64,000 bases of DNA from Acidimicrobiaceae bacterium (GTDB taxonomy: Bacteria > Actinomycetota > Acidimicrobiia > Acidimicrobiales > Aldehydirespiratoraceae). Under the pieces are notes generated by a model. It was given only the letters and a program-made list of their open reading frames with translations. It did not search any database and was not told where the DNA came from. Below, in pieces: positions 1 to 9,543 of this stretch. Numbering within the stretch: the stretch's first letter is position 1; every line of letters starts with the position of its first letter. The stretch is taken from NCBI GenBank assembly GCA_009837445.1, contig VXTM01000029.1:1-64000 (forward strand). The letters run 5' to 3'. The position numbers were made by a program, and so were the translations under genes.

Positions 1-55
1 GACGGGGCTTCGCCCCATTGTCGGTCGGCCGTTCCTCGCCGCCACCCCCCGGCCT
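1..55. repeat. Dispersed 55-bp intergenic repeat, copy 1
   Basis: These 55 bases recur without a mismatch at 7389-7443. The first part holds a short hairpin (GGGGC, loop TTC, GCCCC). In the second copy this hairpin sits inside a longer stem; here the outer left arm is cut off by the window edge. The second half, positions 22-55, is repeated again at 71-104. No protein is supported on either strand in 1-129, so this reads as a noncoding repeat family rather than gene sequence. Confidence 0.85.
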
Positions 56-70
56 ACCCGGTCGCTGCTT

Positions 71-104
71 CGGTCGGCCGTTCCTCGCCGCCACCCCCCG
101 GCCT
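71..104. repeat. Partial tandem copy of the dispersed repeat
   Basis: Identical over 34 bases to positions 22-55, that is, the second half of the 55-bp repeat, offset by 49 bases. It lacks the hairpin half. It lies just beyond the 3' end of the MaoC-like gene, which is on the minus strand. Confidence 0.8.
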
Positions 105-129
105 TGCCGGTCGCGGCGCGGCACCCTCG

Positions 130-1107
130 TCAGGGGGCGGCTGCTATGGGGGTCCAGTCGAGGATCTTGTCGGGGTCTTCGGACCGGTGGGCGAAGCCCT
201 CGACCTTTACTGCGAAGGCTCGACCTGATCCGGCTGGGGCGACATCGAGGAGGGTGTGGCGGAACGACAGCTGATCGCCCTCGAAGGCGGGGCCGGGGTG
301 GTCGCAGCCGTGCCACCCCACCACCGTGGCCATGCCCGGCAGCACCCGCGAGAGCGATGCCTGGGCCAGGCCCACAACGTGGCCCCCGTACACGAGTCGC
401 TGCGGGTAGGGGGACTCGGCCGCGTCACGGTGAACCATGGCCAGGTTGTTGGTCAGGCGGACCAGTGCGAGGGCGTTGTCCACAACGTCCCGGGCCGGAT
501 CGTCGACGGCGGTGCCTGGCTTCCAGTCGGTGCCGGGACCGAGGACGCTGAAATCCCAGCTCTCCGGCACGAGTCCCGTGTAAGACGCGAGGTCCAGCGG
601 TGTTGCCGCCCCGAGGTCATCGTTGTGGCCAGGCTGCTCGTCGTCGGCCTGGGGCAACAGCGGGGCTCGCCGGTAGGTGATGGCCAGCTCCCCGTCGGCG
701 GTGGTGACGATGTCCACCAGCACCTTGCCCCGGTGACGGCGTCCGGGACGGGGGCGGCTGTCGGCCAGGGCGACCACAGTGACGGTGGTGGCCAAGGACT
801 GCCCGATGAACACCGGCCGCAGGAACCGCAGGTCGCGATAGAAGAGATTGGCGATTACACGCCTGGTGACGGTGGTGCTGTGCCCGGTGGACAGGTGCAT
901 GACCAGCGCCGGGCTGGCCAGACGGCCGGGCTCGCCCGTCACGGCAGCACACACCGCTGGGTCCATCACCATCGGCAGCCGTTCGCCCACCATCGACTGG
1001 TAGAGGGCGGCCATTCCCTCGTCGACCACCACCGACGGCTGCCGGGGCAGGACCTGACCCACGCTGAGGTCCTCGTAGTACGGCCCGTCAAGCGGAATCA
1101 CGACCAC
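130..1107 (-). CDS. MaoC-like (hot-dog fold) hydratase/dehydratase family protein
   Basis: About 325 residues. The size and pattern suit a two-lobed MaoC-like protein: an N-terminal half opening GPYYEDLSVGQVLPRQP and a C-terminal half with LVYGGHVVGLAQASLSRVLP and FRHTLLDV. Such proteins usually hydrate enoyl-CoA esters or bind acyl-CoA in fatty acid or polyketide metabolism; the substrate here is not readable. The frame runs much further upstream, but the family pattern begins near GPYYED, so I chose GTG 1107. GTG 1101 and ATG 1161 are also possible, and no strong ribosome site separates them. The N-terminal region faces the divergent AbiEi-like gene across an AT-rich gap containing a repeat. 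Confidence 0.75.
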   Translation of the reverse strand: MVVIPLDGPYYEDLSVGQVLPRQPSVVVDEGMAALYQSMVGERLPMVMDPAVCAAVTGEPGRLASPALVMHLSTGHSTTVTRRVIANLFYRDLRFLRPVFIGQSLATTVTVVALADSRPRPGRRHRGKVLVDIVTTADGELAITYRRAPLLPQADDEQPGHNDDLGAATPLDLASYTGLVPESWDFSVLGPGTDWKPGTAVDDPARDVVDNALALVRLTNNLAMVHRDAAESPYPQRLVYGGHVVGLAQASLSRVLPGMATVVGWHGCDHPGPAFEGDQLSFRHTLLDVAPAGSGRAFAVKVEGFAHRSEDPDKILDWTPIAAAP

Positions 1108-1138
1108 GCAGACTACGGGCTGCGCAGAGGATCGTCCG

Positions 1139-1173
1139 AAATAGGTAGAGAAACCCGTCATATAGAATGGAAA
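1139..1173. repeat. Imperfect flanking repeat, copy A (upstream of AbiEi-like gene)
   Basis: Matches 2175-2209 at 28 of 35 positions by direct base-by-base comparison. The shared core is GTAGAGAAAC, one variable base, CGTC, one variable base, TATAGA. It lies in the divergent promoter region between the MaoC-like gene and the AbiEi-like gene. An AT-rich stretch with a candidate -10 (TATAAC, 1210-1215) follows before the start codon at 1236. Confidence 0.65.
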
Positions 1174-1235
1174 TCTACTCCCATTTGGAGACTGTAGATT
1201 GATATAGCATATAACTACATGAACAGCTACATTCA

Positions 1236-2201
1236 ATGCCTGTGAGACGGCGCCAGGGCGAAGACGAAGTCCTCGCACGCATGAGGCAGCAGCACGGGCT
1301 GATCGGCCGGTCCCAAGCCCTAGAGTCCGGTATGACGAGCGGCCAGATCGAGCGGCGCCTGCGAACCGGCCAATGGCGGCGGGCGGCCCGCGGCGTGTAC
1401 CAGCACGCCGCAACCGATCGGACCCGACTCTCGAGGCTGCTCGCCGTGTGCCTCGCCCACGATGCGCTCGCCAGCCACACGTCGGCCGCGGCCATCCACA
1501 ACATCGACGGATACACACTCGAACGCATCGAGGTTGTGGTGGCGGCGGGCCGCAAGCTGTCGGTCAAGGGCGCCCGGATCCACAAGTCGACCCAGATGGA
1601 TCTGGCTCGATCCACCGTGCGCATGGCCATACCCGTGACCGGCGTGGCGCGTACCGTGCTCGACTTAGCCGCAGTGGTTAACCGCGAGCGGTTGGACGAC
1701 ACCATTGACGCCGTGGTGCGGGACGGGCGGCTGCGGCTCTGGGACCTCTACCAGGTGCTCGTCTCCCATGCCCGCCGGGGGCGGAACGGCTGCGGTGCCC
1801 TCCGAGCCGCTCTGGACGCTCGCATGGGTGACGGAGGAGTGCCGCTGAGCCGATGGAGCCGGATGGTGGCGGACCTGCTGGTCGAGTCCGGGCTCGGCCA
1901 GCCCCGCTTCGAGTACCCGGTTCACGCCTTTGGCGGCGACTTCATCGCTCAGGTCGACCTGGCATACCCGGACCGCAGGCTCGCCATCGAGCTCGACAGC
2001 GTGCGCTGGCATCACAACCTTCGCAGCTTCAGCCACGACCGCCAGCGCCGCAACCGGCTGCTGCTCGCCGGCTGGGACGTGCTCAACTTCACGTGGGACG
2101 ACTACTCCCGACGTCCCAACCAGCTTTGTGCCGCCGTGGCCGCTGCCCTCGCGCCAGCCGTACCGAGTTCTACCAAATCAGTAGAGAAACACGTCGTATA
2201 G
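1236..2201 (+). CDS. AbiEi-type antitoxin-domain protein with C-terminal DUF559-like nuclease fold
   Basis: 321 residues. The N-terminus (about 10-60) has the winged-helix pattern of type IV antitoxin AbiEi relatives (GLIGRSQALESGMTSGQIER, then RGVYQ). The middle resembles the AbiEi core (SHTSAAAIHNIDG, VARTVLDLA). The C-terminus (about 215-300) has a restriction-like core, with VDLAYPDRRLAIELDS supplying the D...E-x-D motif and RNRLLLAGWDVLNFTWDD matching DUF559/Vsr-like proteins. Family members are common, often solitary, in actinobacteria; their function is mostly unproven. No AbiEii-type nucleotidyltransferase toxin lies nearby. The last codons run through a palindrome and repeat copy B. 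Start ATG 1236 chosen. Confidence 0.8.
   Translation: MPVRRRQGEDEVLARMRQQHGLIGRSQALESGMTSGQIERRLRTGQWRRAARGVYQHAATDRTRLSRLLAVCLAHDALASHTSAAAIHNIDGYTLERIEVVVAAGRKLSVKGARIHKSTQMDLARSTVRMAIPVTGVARTVLDLAAVVNRERLDDTIDAVVRDGRLRLWDLYQVLVSHARRGRNGCGALRAALDARMGDGGVPLSRWSRMVADLLVESGLGQPRFEYPVHAFGGDFIAQVDLAYPDRRLAIELDSVRWHHNLRSFSHDRQRRNRLLLAGWDVLNFTWDDYSRRPNQLCAAVAAALAPAVPSSTKSVEKHVV
2168..2185. promoter_or_regulatory. Palindrome resembling the FitAB-type operator at 41.88 kb
   Basis: TTCTACCAAATCAGTAGA. The arms TCTAC (2169-2173) and GTAGA (2181-2185) are complementary. It matches the palindrome at 41878-41895, which sits upstream of a toxin-antitoxin pair, at 17 of 18 bases. Here it lies inside the last codons of the AbiEi-like gene and touches repeat copy B. 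That it binds a regulator is inference. Confidence 0.5.
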
Positions 2202-2209
2202 AGGGAAAA
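2175..2209. repeat. Imperfect flanking repeat, copy B (3' end of AbiEi-like gene)
   Basis: Partner of 1139-1173 (28 of 35 bases identical, same orientation, 1,036 bases apart). It spans the stop codon at 2199-2201 and runs into the convergent intergenic gap before the M24-like gene. The two copies bracket the AbiEi-like gene almost exactly. Confidence 0.65.
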
Positions 2210-2236
2210 CCGTCACAGATTTAGGTTCGGCTGGCG

Positions 2237-3172
2237 TTATGGCCGTGCTGAGAGCACGACCGGGGTGCTGGCGGTGACGTGAATCACGTCGCGGCGGTTG
2301 CCGTCGGTGACGCTGAGTACCATGTCGGCTTCGAGCCGCTCGCCGAGACCGACTTGCGGGCCGATCACCGGACGCTCGAAGCCCATGCCGAGGCCCCTGA
2401 CCAGCCAGTCGTTGGCAGTCGCGGCCGCGGCCAGGTCAGCATGGGTTGCGCCGTCGCGGCAGGCGTCGGCCAGAGCTGTCGAGCCAGCGCGACGGCCGTC
2501 CACGAAGACACCGCCCACTCCCCCCTCGTACAGGTCACGGATCACTCCGATGTCGACGGAGAGCCCGTCGCCGCGACGCTCGGCCCGTATGCCCGACGAC
2601 GGGACTGTCACCCCCCGCGCGGCCAACGCCTCGATGGCCGATGCGACCGGATCAGCGCTCTCACCGGCGTTGAGCGCGGCCTCCGCCCCGACCCAGGCGG
2701 CCCGGCAAGCTCTAGCGATCGCCTCGACCTCGCCGGGCAGCTTGTGGCGACGCACGCCGGCCATCAGGTCATCGGCTGCCACCACGTCGGCGTCGGGGGC
2801 GAAATGGGCCGCGGCCCGGTCGAACGACGGCGTCAACTCGTCCACGCCGATGCGACCCGCCCCCGCCAGGCCGTCGATGGCCGCCATGGACGCGGCCATG
2901 ATGCGTGGATTCCAGGTGAGGGGGTAGAGATCGTCGAAGCTCATCGGGGGCTCGATGCCGTCGTCCCAGCTCGACAAGGCGTGGACCCGCCCGGTGGCCC
3001 CGACCACTATGCAGCCCGCCCCGAAGGGGCGGGTACCGGCCGTCCAGAGCCGGCGCATGCCGCACACGTATCCCGCATTGTCCTGGCGTCCCAGCACGAG
3101 CACGTCGACGCCGGCGGCGGTCATAGCATCCAACACCCGCTCCCGCCGGGCCGTCACCAGGTCGGTGCTCAT
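2237..3172 (-). CDS. M24 (creatinase/aminopeptidase P-like) family protein, apparently catalytically degenerate
   Basis: 311 residues. It has a creatinase-type N-domain (RRERVLDAMTAAGVDVLVL) and a shortened pita-bread C-domain. The site where active M24 enzymes have D-x-G-x(n)-D reads VDIGVIRDLYEGG. The metal-binding histidine motif HGxGL is replaced by WLVRGLGMGFERP, and the C-terminal FEP and E-x-E ligands are missing. I infer it does not bind the usual metal pair and may act as a partner or regulator. Its start overlaps the stop of the preceding intact M24 gene by 4 bases (ATGA), so the two are translationally coupled and may form a heteromer. Confidence 0.75.
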   Translation of the reverse strand: MSTDLVTARRERVLDAMTAAGVDVLVLGRQDNAGYVCGMRRLWTAGTRPFGAGCIVVGATGRVHALSSWDDGIEPPMSFDDLYPLTWNPRIMAASMAAIDGLAGAGRIGVDELTPSFDRAAAHFAPDADVVAADDLMAGVRRHKLPGEVEAIARACRAAWVGAEAALNAGESADPVASAIEALAARGVTVPSSGIRAERRGDGLSVDIGVIRDLYEGGVGGVFVDGRRAGSTALADACRDGATHADLAAAATANDWLVRGLGMGFERPVIGPQVGLGERLEADMVLSVTDGNRRDVIHVTASTPVVLSARP

Positions 3173-4407
3173 GTACCGAACGGCTCGTAGTGGTGGCCGC
3201 GGCCTAACCGGCGCCAGCCGTCACCGGTCACCGCGACGACCTCCTCGGCCCGGTAGCCGCCCACCCCGTCGGCCCAGATGACCGGCTCGAATACCAGCAC
3301 CATGCCCGCCTCCAGCTCGTAGCCGTCGTCGAAGGCCTGGCCCAGGTCGGTGCCGATTATGGGCATCTCAGCACTCTCCAAGCCGGTTCCGTGGGCCAGG
3401 TAGAACTGCGGTAACCACGGCGTCTCGTCCGGCTCGACAGCCCGGGCGGCCCGGCCGACGTCGCCGAGGGTGGCTCCGGGCCGGACCGCGGCCAGCGACG
3501 CCTCCAGCACCGCCATCCAACGGTCGAACAGCGACCGCTCGGCCGCGTTCGGATCCCGACCGGGCACCCATGTGCATCCGAAGTCGGACATGTAGCCGTG
3601 CCAGCCCACGCCGGCGTCCACCCACACCAGGTCGCCCTCGGAGAACACCGGGTTGTCGACCCCGGTGGGGAAGGCCACATGGCCGGTGGAGGTACGGGGA
3701 CCGCCGTCGCGGTGCAGCGGCATGGGCTGGAAGATCGGGTCGATCTCGTTGCGATGATCGGAGCCTGGCTCCGACTCGCCCTCCCGCAGGGCGGCTAGGA
3801 ACACACCCGCCACTTCGGCCCGGGTGGCGCCGGGAACGCAGGCGGCCCGGGCCTCTGCCATGGCTCGCTCAGTGTGCCGCTGGGACTGGTCGATGCAGGC
3901 CAGTTCGTCGGCGGTCTTGATCACCCGGGCCGGCCCCAGTACCCGGCTGGCGTCAACCAGCTCCGCGCCGTCAAGAACCCCCGTCCGGGCCATGGCGCCG
4001 GTCACCGCGTCCACCGCCACCCGGCGGCCGGTCACGTCGCCGAGGACCTCGGCGATGGCCGCGCCGACCGCGGCTGCTCCGTCATCGAGTTCCGGCCACA
4101 GCAGAGCACCCAGGTCCGCACCGGCCGCAACCGCCTCGCCAACTTCGCCGTGTGCATGGAGCCGGGCTGGACCGTCCGCCGCGCCCACGATGGCCACCGC
4201 GCGGCAGTGATTGGCGTGACTGGCGTCAACCGCCTCAGGAACATGCCCGGTGGCGTAGGTCACGTGGGGTCCATGCATCAGCACCGCCCCGTCCACACCC
4301 TGAGCCCGCATCTGCGCACGCAGCCGGCCCAGCCGCTCCGATCCCATACGGCCCGGATCAGGCGCCGGCGATGCGACCTCATCCACCGGGGCGCCGTCGC
4401 CGCTCAT
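3169..4407 (-). CDS. M24 family metallopeptidase (Xaa-Pro aminopeptidase-like)
   Basis: About 412 residues from ATG 4407. An N-terminal creatinase-like domain (RLGRLRAQMRAQGVDGAVLM) precedes a full M24 catalytic domain. All five expected metal ligands can be placed: two Asp in VWVDAGVGWHGYMSDFG (about 262 and 273), His in AHGTGLESAEMP (about 339), Glu in VFEPVIW (about 373) and Glu in YRAEEVV (about 385). Members cleave X-Pro peptides or hydrolyse related C-N bonds such as creatine; the substrate is not readable. It is the first gene of a two-gene operon with a degenerate paralogue. The frame continues upstream to 4473 but lacks family similarity there. Confidence 0.85.
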   Translation of the reverse strand: MSGDGAPVDEVASPAPDPGRMGSERLGRLRAQMRAQGVDGAVLMHGPHVTYATGHVPEAVDASHANHCRAVAIVGAADGPARLHAHGEVGEAVAAGADLGALLWPELDDGAAAVGAAIAEVLGDVTGRRVAVDAVTGAMARTGVLDGAELVDASRVLGPARVIKTADELACIDQSQRHTERAMAEARAACVPGATRAEVAGVFLAALREGESEPGSDHRNEIDPIFQPMPLHRDGGPRTSTGHVAFPTGVDNPVFSEGDLVWVDAGVGWHGYMSDFGCTWVPGRDPNAAERSLFDRWMAVLEASLAAVRPGATLGDVGRAARAVEPDETPWLPQFYLAHGTGLESAEMPIIGTDLGQAFDDGYELEAGMVLVFEPVIWADGVGGYRAEEVVAVTGDGWRRLGRGHHYEPFGT

Positions 4408-4527
4408 CGCATCACTATGCCCCGTAGCGGATTCGATCGCGAACAGCCATGCGCTACCGCTTCCCGACAACAACAGCCTCAGGGCATAATCTGGCCCCGC
4501 TCAGACGTAGAAGGAGGCGCAGCCGCA

Positions 4528-6096
<1,569 letters not shown>

Positions 6097-6182
6097 CGAC
6101 AGCCGATCGGCCGCTGGTGGGCCGCTAGGAAGCCACTGGTCGGTAGGCCCCCGCATTCGAGGATCGCCTACAGTGAGCGCTC

Positions 6183-7334
6183 ATGCGGACGGGGGTGTTC
6201 CTCTTCGGCGGCGTGGAGCTGTCAGACGCCGGCGCCGGGCCCCCCGCCCCCACCGACCGTCGCTTCGACCACAAGGAGGTGTGGCGGGCCACTGAGCGGA
6301 TCATCGACATGGCGGTGGCGTGCGACCAGCTGGGGTTCGACTCGTACTGGCTGACCGAGCACCACTTCCAGCACGAGGGCTACGAGGTGATCCCCAACGG
6401 GATCCTGGTGGGAACCATCGTCGCCGAGCGCACCGAGCAGATCCGCATCGGCATGGCGTTCAACATCGTGCCCCAGTGGCATCCCCTGAGGCTGGCCGAG
6501 GACTTCGCCACCATGCACAACATCTCCGGCGGTCGCGGCATCCTCGGCGTGGGCCGGGGGACGGTGCCCCGCGAGGCCGAGACGCTGGGCACCAAGATCG
6601 GCAGCTTCGACAACCCCGACAAGGCCGCCGCCGACGAACTCAACCGCAAGCAGTTCGACGAGGCCATGGAAGTCATACAGCTGGCCTTGGACAACGAGTC
6701 CTTCAGCTTCCACGGCGACGTCTACGACTTCCCGCCGGCGGGCATCCCCGACCGGGGCGGCTTCGTCTCCGAGCTGTCGCTGGTGCCCCGACCCCTGTAC
6801 CCATACGAGATCTGGCAGGCCGCCAAGTCGCCGGCCACCCTCGAGCAGATCCCCCGCTGCGGTTGGGGCGGGGTGTTCTGGAACTACCACCACTCCTTCA
6901 TCAAAGAGCGCTGGGAGCAGTTCGCCGAGCGGTACCACGCCTACCATGGCCGGGAACTGGCTCCGGGCGAGAACCGGCTGCTGGTGCAGTGCCTCCGGGT
7001 GGAGGACACCTACGAGGACGCAGTCGCATCGGTGCGCGACGGCCACGACGAACTCTGGAAGTTCCTCGGTCCCTACGGCTGGAGCAAGGGCTACATGGGC
7101 CCCGACGGCAAGCCGGCCAAGCCGGGGCTGATCCCCACCCTGGAGACGTCCATCGAGCAGAAGACCTGGCTGGTCGGCAGTCCCGAGCAGGTCGCCGAGA
7201 CCATCAGCTGGCGCGACGAGCAGATCGGGCTCGAGAACCTGCTGCTCTTTCCGGCCATGCCTGGGGACCCCTACGAGAAGGTCGAGGAGCAGTTGCACCG
7301 CATCGCCGAGGAAGTGCTGCCCTTGCTGCCTTAG
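6183..7334 (+). CDS. Luciferase-like flavin-dependent monooxygenase family protein
   Basis: 383 residues. It shows the bacterial luciferase-like TIM-barrel pattern: LGFDSYWLTEHHFQHEGY, IRIGMAFNIVPQWHPLRLAE and GRGILGVGRGTVPREAE, with a C-terminal VGSPEQVAETISW. These enzymes use FMNH2 or F420 to oxidise a wide range of substrates. The unusually conserved aromatic and His content in the N-terminal part suits the FMN-type branch, but the cofactor cannot be decided. ATG 6183 begins about 87 bases after the acyl-CoA ligase on the same strand, so co-transcription is possible. A hairpin-bearing repeat lies downstream at 7383. Confidence 0.85.
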   Translation: MRTGVFLFGGVELSDAGAGPPAPTDRRFDHKEVWRATERIIDMAVACDQLGFDSYWLTEHHFQHEGYEVIPNGILVGTIVAERTEQIRIGMAFNIVPQWHPLRLAEDFATMHNISGGRGILGVGRGTVPREAETLGTKIGSFDNPDKAAADELNRKQFDEAMEVIQLALDNESFSFHGDVYDFPPAGIPDRGGFVSELSLVPRPLYPYEIWQAAKSPATLEQIPRCGWGGVFWNYHHSFIKERWEQFAERYHAYHGRELAPGENRLLVQCLRVEDTYEDAVASVRDGHDELWKFLGPYGWSKGYMGPDGKPAKPGLIPTLETSIEQKTWLVGSPEQVAETISWRDEQIGLENLLLFPAMPGDPYEKVEEQLHRIAEEVLPLLP

Positions 7335-7382
7335 TCGGCGGCAGGGGTCGTTCCGGCCGGCGGGTCCTGTCGTCGAGGCCGT

Positions 7383-7443
7383 CCGACCGACGGGGCTTCG
7401 CCCCATTGTCGGTCGGCCGTTCCTCGCCGCCACCCCCCGGCCT
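7383..7443. repeat. Dispersed repeat, copy 2, with a long hairpin
   Basis: Positions 7389-7443 equal positions 1-55 exactly. Including upstream bases, the left part folds into a strong hairpin: CCGACCGAC (7383-7391) pairs with GTCGGTCGG (7408-7416), and GGGGC (7392-7396) with GCCCC (7400-7404), leaving a TTC loop and an ATT bulge. It lies in the 194-base gap between the luciferase-like gene and the nitroreductase. It could act as a transcript end or processing signal, but it has no U-tract. Nothing else is recognised in this gap apart from the ribosome site before 7529. Confidence 0.8.
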
Positions 7444-7528
7444 GTCGGGCCGCGTCTCCCGGCCTACCGGTTCGTGGTTGTACGTCGTAGGGTCTGACTG
7501 CTTCGACCCCTATGCAGGAGGCCACCTG

Positions 7529-8218
7529 ATGCTGGGACTGTCCGCCGACGAGCTGCTAACGACAACCCGGGCGGTGCGCAAGCGTCTGGACTTCGACCGT
7601 CCCGTCGACCCCGAGCTGATCACCGAGTGCCTCGACATCGCGCTGCAGGCCCCGACCGGGGGCAACCTCCAGGACTGGCAATGGGTGGTGGTGACCGACC
7701 CGGCCAAGAAGGCGGCGCTGGCCGAGCTGTACCGCCAGTCGTGGGCTTCCTACGTGGAGTCGCCCTACTTCCCCACCAACGCCCCGCCCCGCAAGGACCC
7801 CGTGGTGCAGGCGTCATTCGAACGGATCGCGGACTCGGCCCAGTACCTCGCCGACAACCTCGAACGGGCCCCGGCGTTCCTGATCCCGTGCCTGGCCGTG
7901 AGACGCGTCGACCGGCCGTCATGGGGCGGGGCGGCGTCGAGGCTCGGCTCGGTGATCCAGGCGTCGTGGAGCTTCATGCTGGCCGCACGGGAGCGGGGAC
8001 TGGGCACATGCTGGACCACGCTGCATCTGGCGTACGAGCAGCAGGCCGCTGAGATCCTTCAGATCCCCTACGAGGACTGCACGCAGGTCGCCCTCATCCC
8101 CATCGCCCATACCATCGGCACCGACTTCCGGCCGGGACTCCGCAAGCCGATGTCGGCGGTCCTGCACTGGGACGCCTGGGAGGGCACCCCGCCGTCCGGA
8201 GGCGAATCCACGTCGTGA
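7529..8218 (+). CDS. Nitroreductase family protein, first gene of the biotin gene run
   Basis: 229 residues from ATG 7529, with CAGGAGG at 7515-7521. The N-terminus TTRAVRKRLDFDRPV and ALQAPTGGNLQDWQWVVV are the classic nitroreductase FMN-binding pattern, and ERGLGTCWTTLHL matches the C-terminal helix region. The family reduces nitro groups, enones or flavins with NAD(P)H and FMN; some members are dehalogenases or lyases. The TGA stop overlaps the GTG start of bioA (GTGA, 8215-8218), so it is translationally coupled to biotin synthesis genes. A role in biotin metabolism is inference from position only. Confidence 0.85.
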   Translation: MLGLSADELLTTTRAVRKRLDFDRPVDPELITECLDIALQAPTGGNLQDWQWVVVTDPAKKAALAELYRQSWASYVESPYFPTNAPPRKDPVVQASFERIADSAQYLADNLERAPAFLIPCLAVRRVDRPSWGGAASRLGSVIQASWSFMLAARERGLGTCWTTLHLAYEQQAAEILQIPYEDCTQVALIPIAHTIGTDFRPGLRKPMSAVLHWDAWEGTPPSGGESTS

Positions 8219-9543
8219 GCCGGTCCGAGCGTGCCGGGGGCGCTACCGCTGCGGAGTGGGCCCGGCGCGACGCCGCGGCGGTGTGGCACGGCTTCACCCA
8301 GATGGCCGTCTACGAGGACTCCACGCCGATCATCGTGGAACGGGGCGAGGGCAACTACGTCTACGACACCGACGGCCGCCGCTACTTGGACGCCATCTCG
8401 TCGCTGTGGGTGATCACCCTCGGCCACGCCGACGCCGACCTGAACCGGGCCGCCCGCGAGCAGCTCGACCGCATCAGCCACTCCACCCTGCTCGGCAACG
8501 GCAACACGGCCGCCATCACCCTGGCCGAAGCCCTCACCGACGTGGTACCGGTGACCGACCCCCATTTCCTGTTCGCGTCAGACGGCGCGGCCGCGGTGGA
8601 ACAGGCGATCAAGATCGCCTTCCAGTACTGGCACAACCAGGGCGTCACCGACCGCACCGCCTACCTGGCCCTCGGTCAGGCCTATCACGGCGACTCGGTC
8701 GGGTCGCTGTCGGTGGGCGACGGCGGCTTCGGCACCGACCTCTTCGACCCGCTGCGGTTCCCGGTGATACGCACCCCCGGCTACGACGACGCCGACTGGG
8801 TGTCCAAGGCCATCGCAGCGCTCGACAGGCACCACCGGAGACTGGCCGCAGTCGTGATCGAGCCGCTGGTGCAGGGCGCCGCCGGGATGCTGGTGACCGA
8901 CCCCGAGCCGGTGGCCGCCTTCGCGACGGCGGTCCAGGCCCGGGGAGTGCCGCTCATCTGCGATGAGGTGGCCACCGGGTTCGGCCGCACCGGCGCGCTG
9001 TTCGCCAGCGAGCTGTGCGGGATCCGGCCCGACCTGATGTGCCTGGGCAAAGGCATCACCGGCGGCTACCTGCCCCTGTCGGCCACCGTGGCCGCCTCCC
9101 ACGTGTACGAGGCCTTCCTGGGCGAGGATCTCGGACCCCGCACCTTTTACCACGGCCACTCCTACAGCGGGAACGCCCTGGCGTGCGCGGTGGCCGCCCG
9201 CCATCTGGAGTTGATCACCGAGCGCGGCCTGATCGATGCGGCCCGTCGCGCCGCCGGGCGCCTCGGCGCGGCTCTTGATCCGGTCACGGCCCTGCCCGCG
9301 GTGAGGGAGGTGCGTCGCAGAGGCCTCATGACAGGCATCGAGCTAGACCCGCCTCCGGGTGCCTCAAGGTGGGGCCGCAAGGTGTGCGCTGCGGCGGTGA
9401 GAGCCGGCGTGCTGCTGCGGCCGCTGGGTGACGTGGTGGTGGTGATGCCCCCGCTGTCGATCACCGACGACGAGATCGACACGATCGCTCGGACCCTGGT
9501 CGCAGCCATCACCGAAGTGGCCGGCAAGGAAGCCTGCCCATGA
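8215..9543 (+). CDS. bioA: Adenosylmethionine--8-amino-7-oxononanoate aminotransferase
   Basis: 442 residues, class III PLP aminotransferase. It converts 8-amino-7-oxononanoate to 7,8-diaminononanoate in biotin synthesis, with S-adenosylmethionine as usual amino donor. Supporting motifs are YEDSTPIIVERGEGNYVYD near the start, LWVITLGHADADLNRA, AYHGDSVGSLSVGD, ICDEVATGFGRTG and the PLP lysine in CLGKGITGG (about Lys279), followed by FYHGHSYSGNALACA. Length fits BioA (about 430). It starts with GTG overlapping the nitroreductase stop and ends overlapping the bioF start (ATGA). The bioF and bioD neighbours confirm the assignment over other class III enzymes. Confidence 0.92.
   Translation: MSRSERAGGATAAEWARRDAAAVWHGFTQMAVYEDSTPIIVERGEGNYVYDTDGRRYLDAISSLWVITLGHADADLNRAAREQLDRISHSTLLGNGNTAAITLAEALTDVVPVTDPHFLFASDGAAAVEQAIKIAFQYWHNQGVTDRTAYLALGQAYHGDSVGSLSVGDGGFGTDLFDPLRFPVIRTPGYDDADWVSKAIAALDRHHRRLAAVVIEPLVQGAAGMLVTDPEPVAAFATAVQARGVPLICDEVATGFGRTGALFASELCGIRPDLMCLGKGITGGYLPLSATVAASHVYEAFLGEDLGPRTFYHGHSYSGNALACAVAARHLELITERGLIDAARRAAGRLGAALDPVTALPAVREVRRRGLMTGIELDPPPGASRWGRKVCAAAVRAGVLLRPLGDVVVVMPPLSITDDEIDTIARTLVAAITEVAGKEACP

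Noticed and set aside
1-129. Arg/Pro-rich frames across the repeat region
   Set aside because: Low-complexity translation of a GC-rich repeat in several frames; no start signal and no conservation evidence.
3874-4527. Upstream extension of the acyl-CoA synthetase frame by 218 codons
   Set aside because: It is antisense to the M24 peptidase gene, shows no family match, and a strong ribosome site with ATG 4528 fits the enzyme start.
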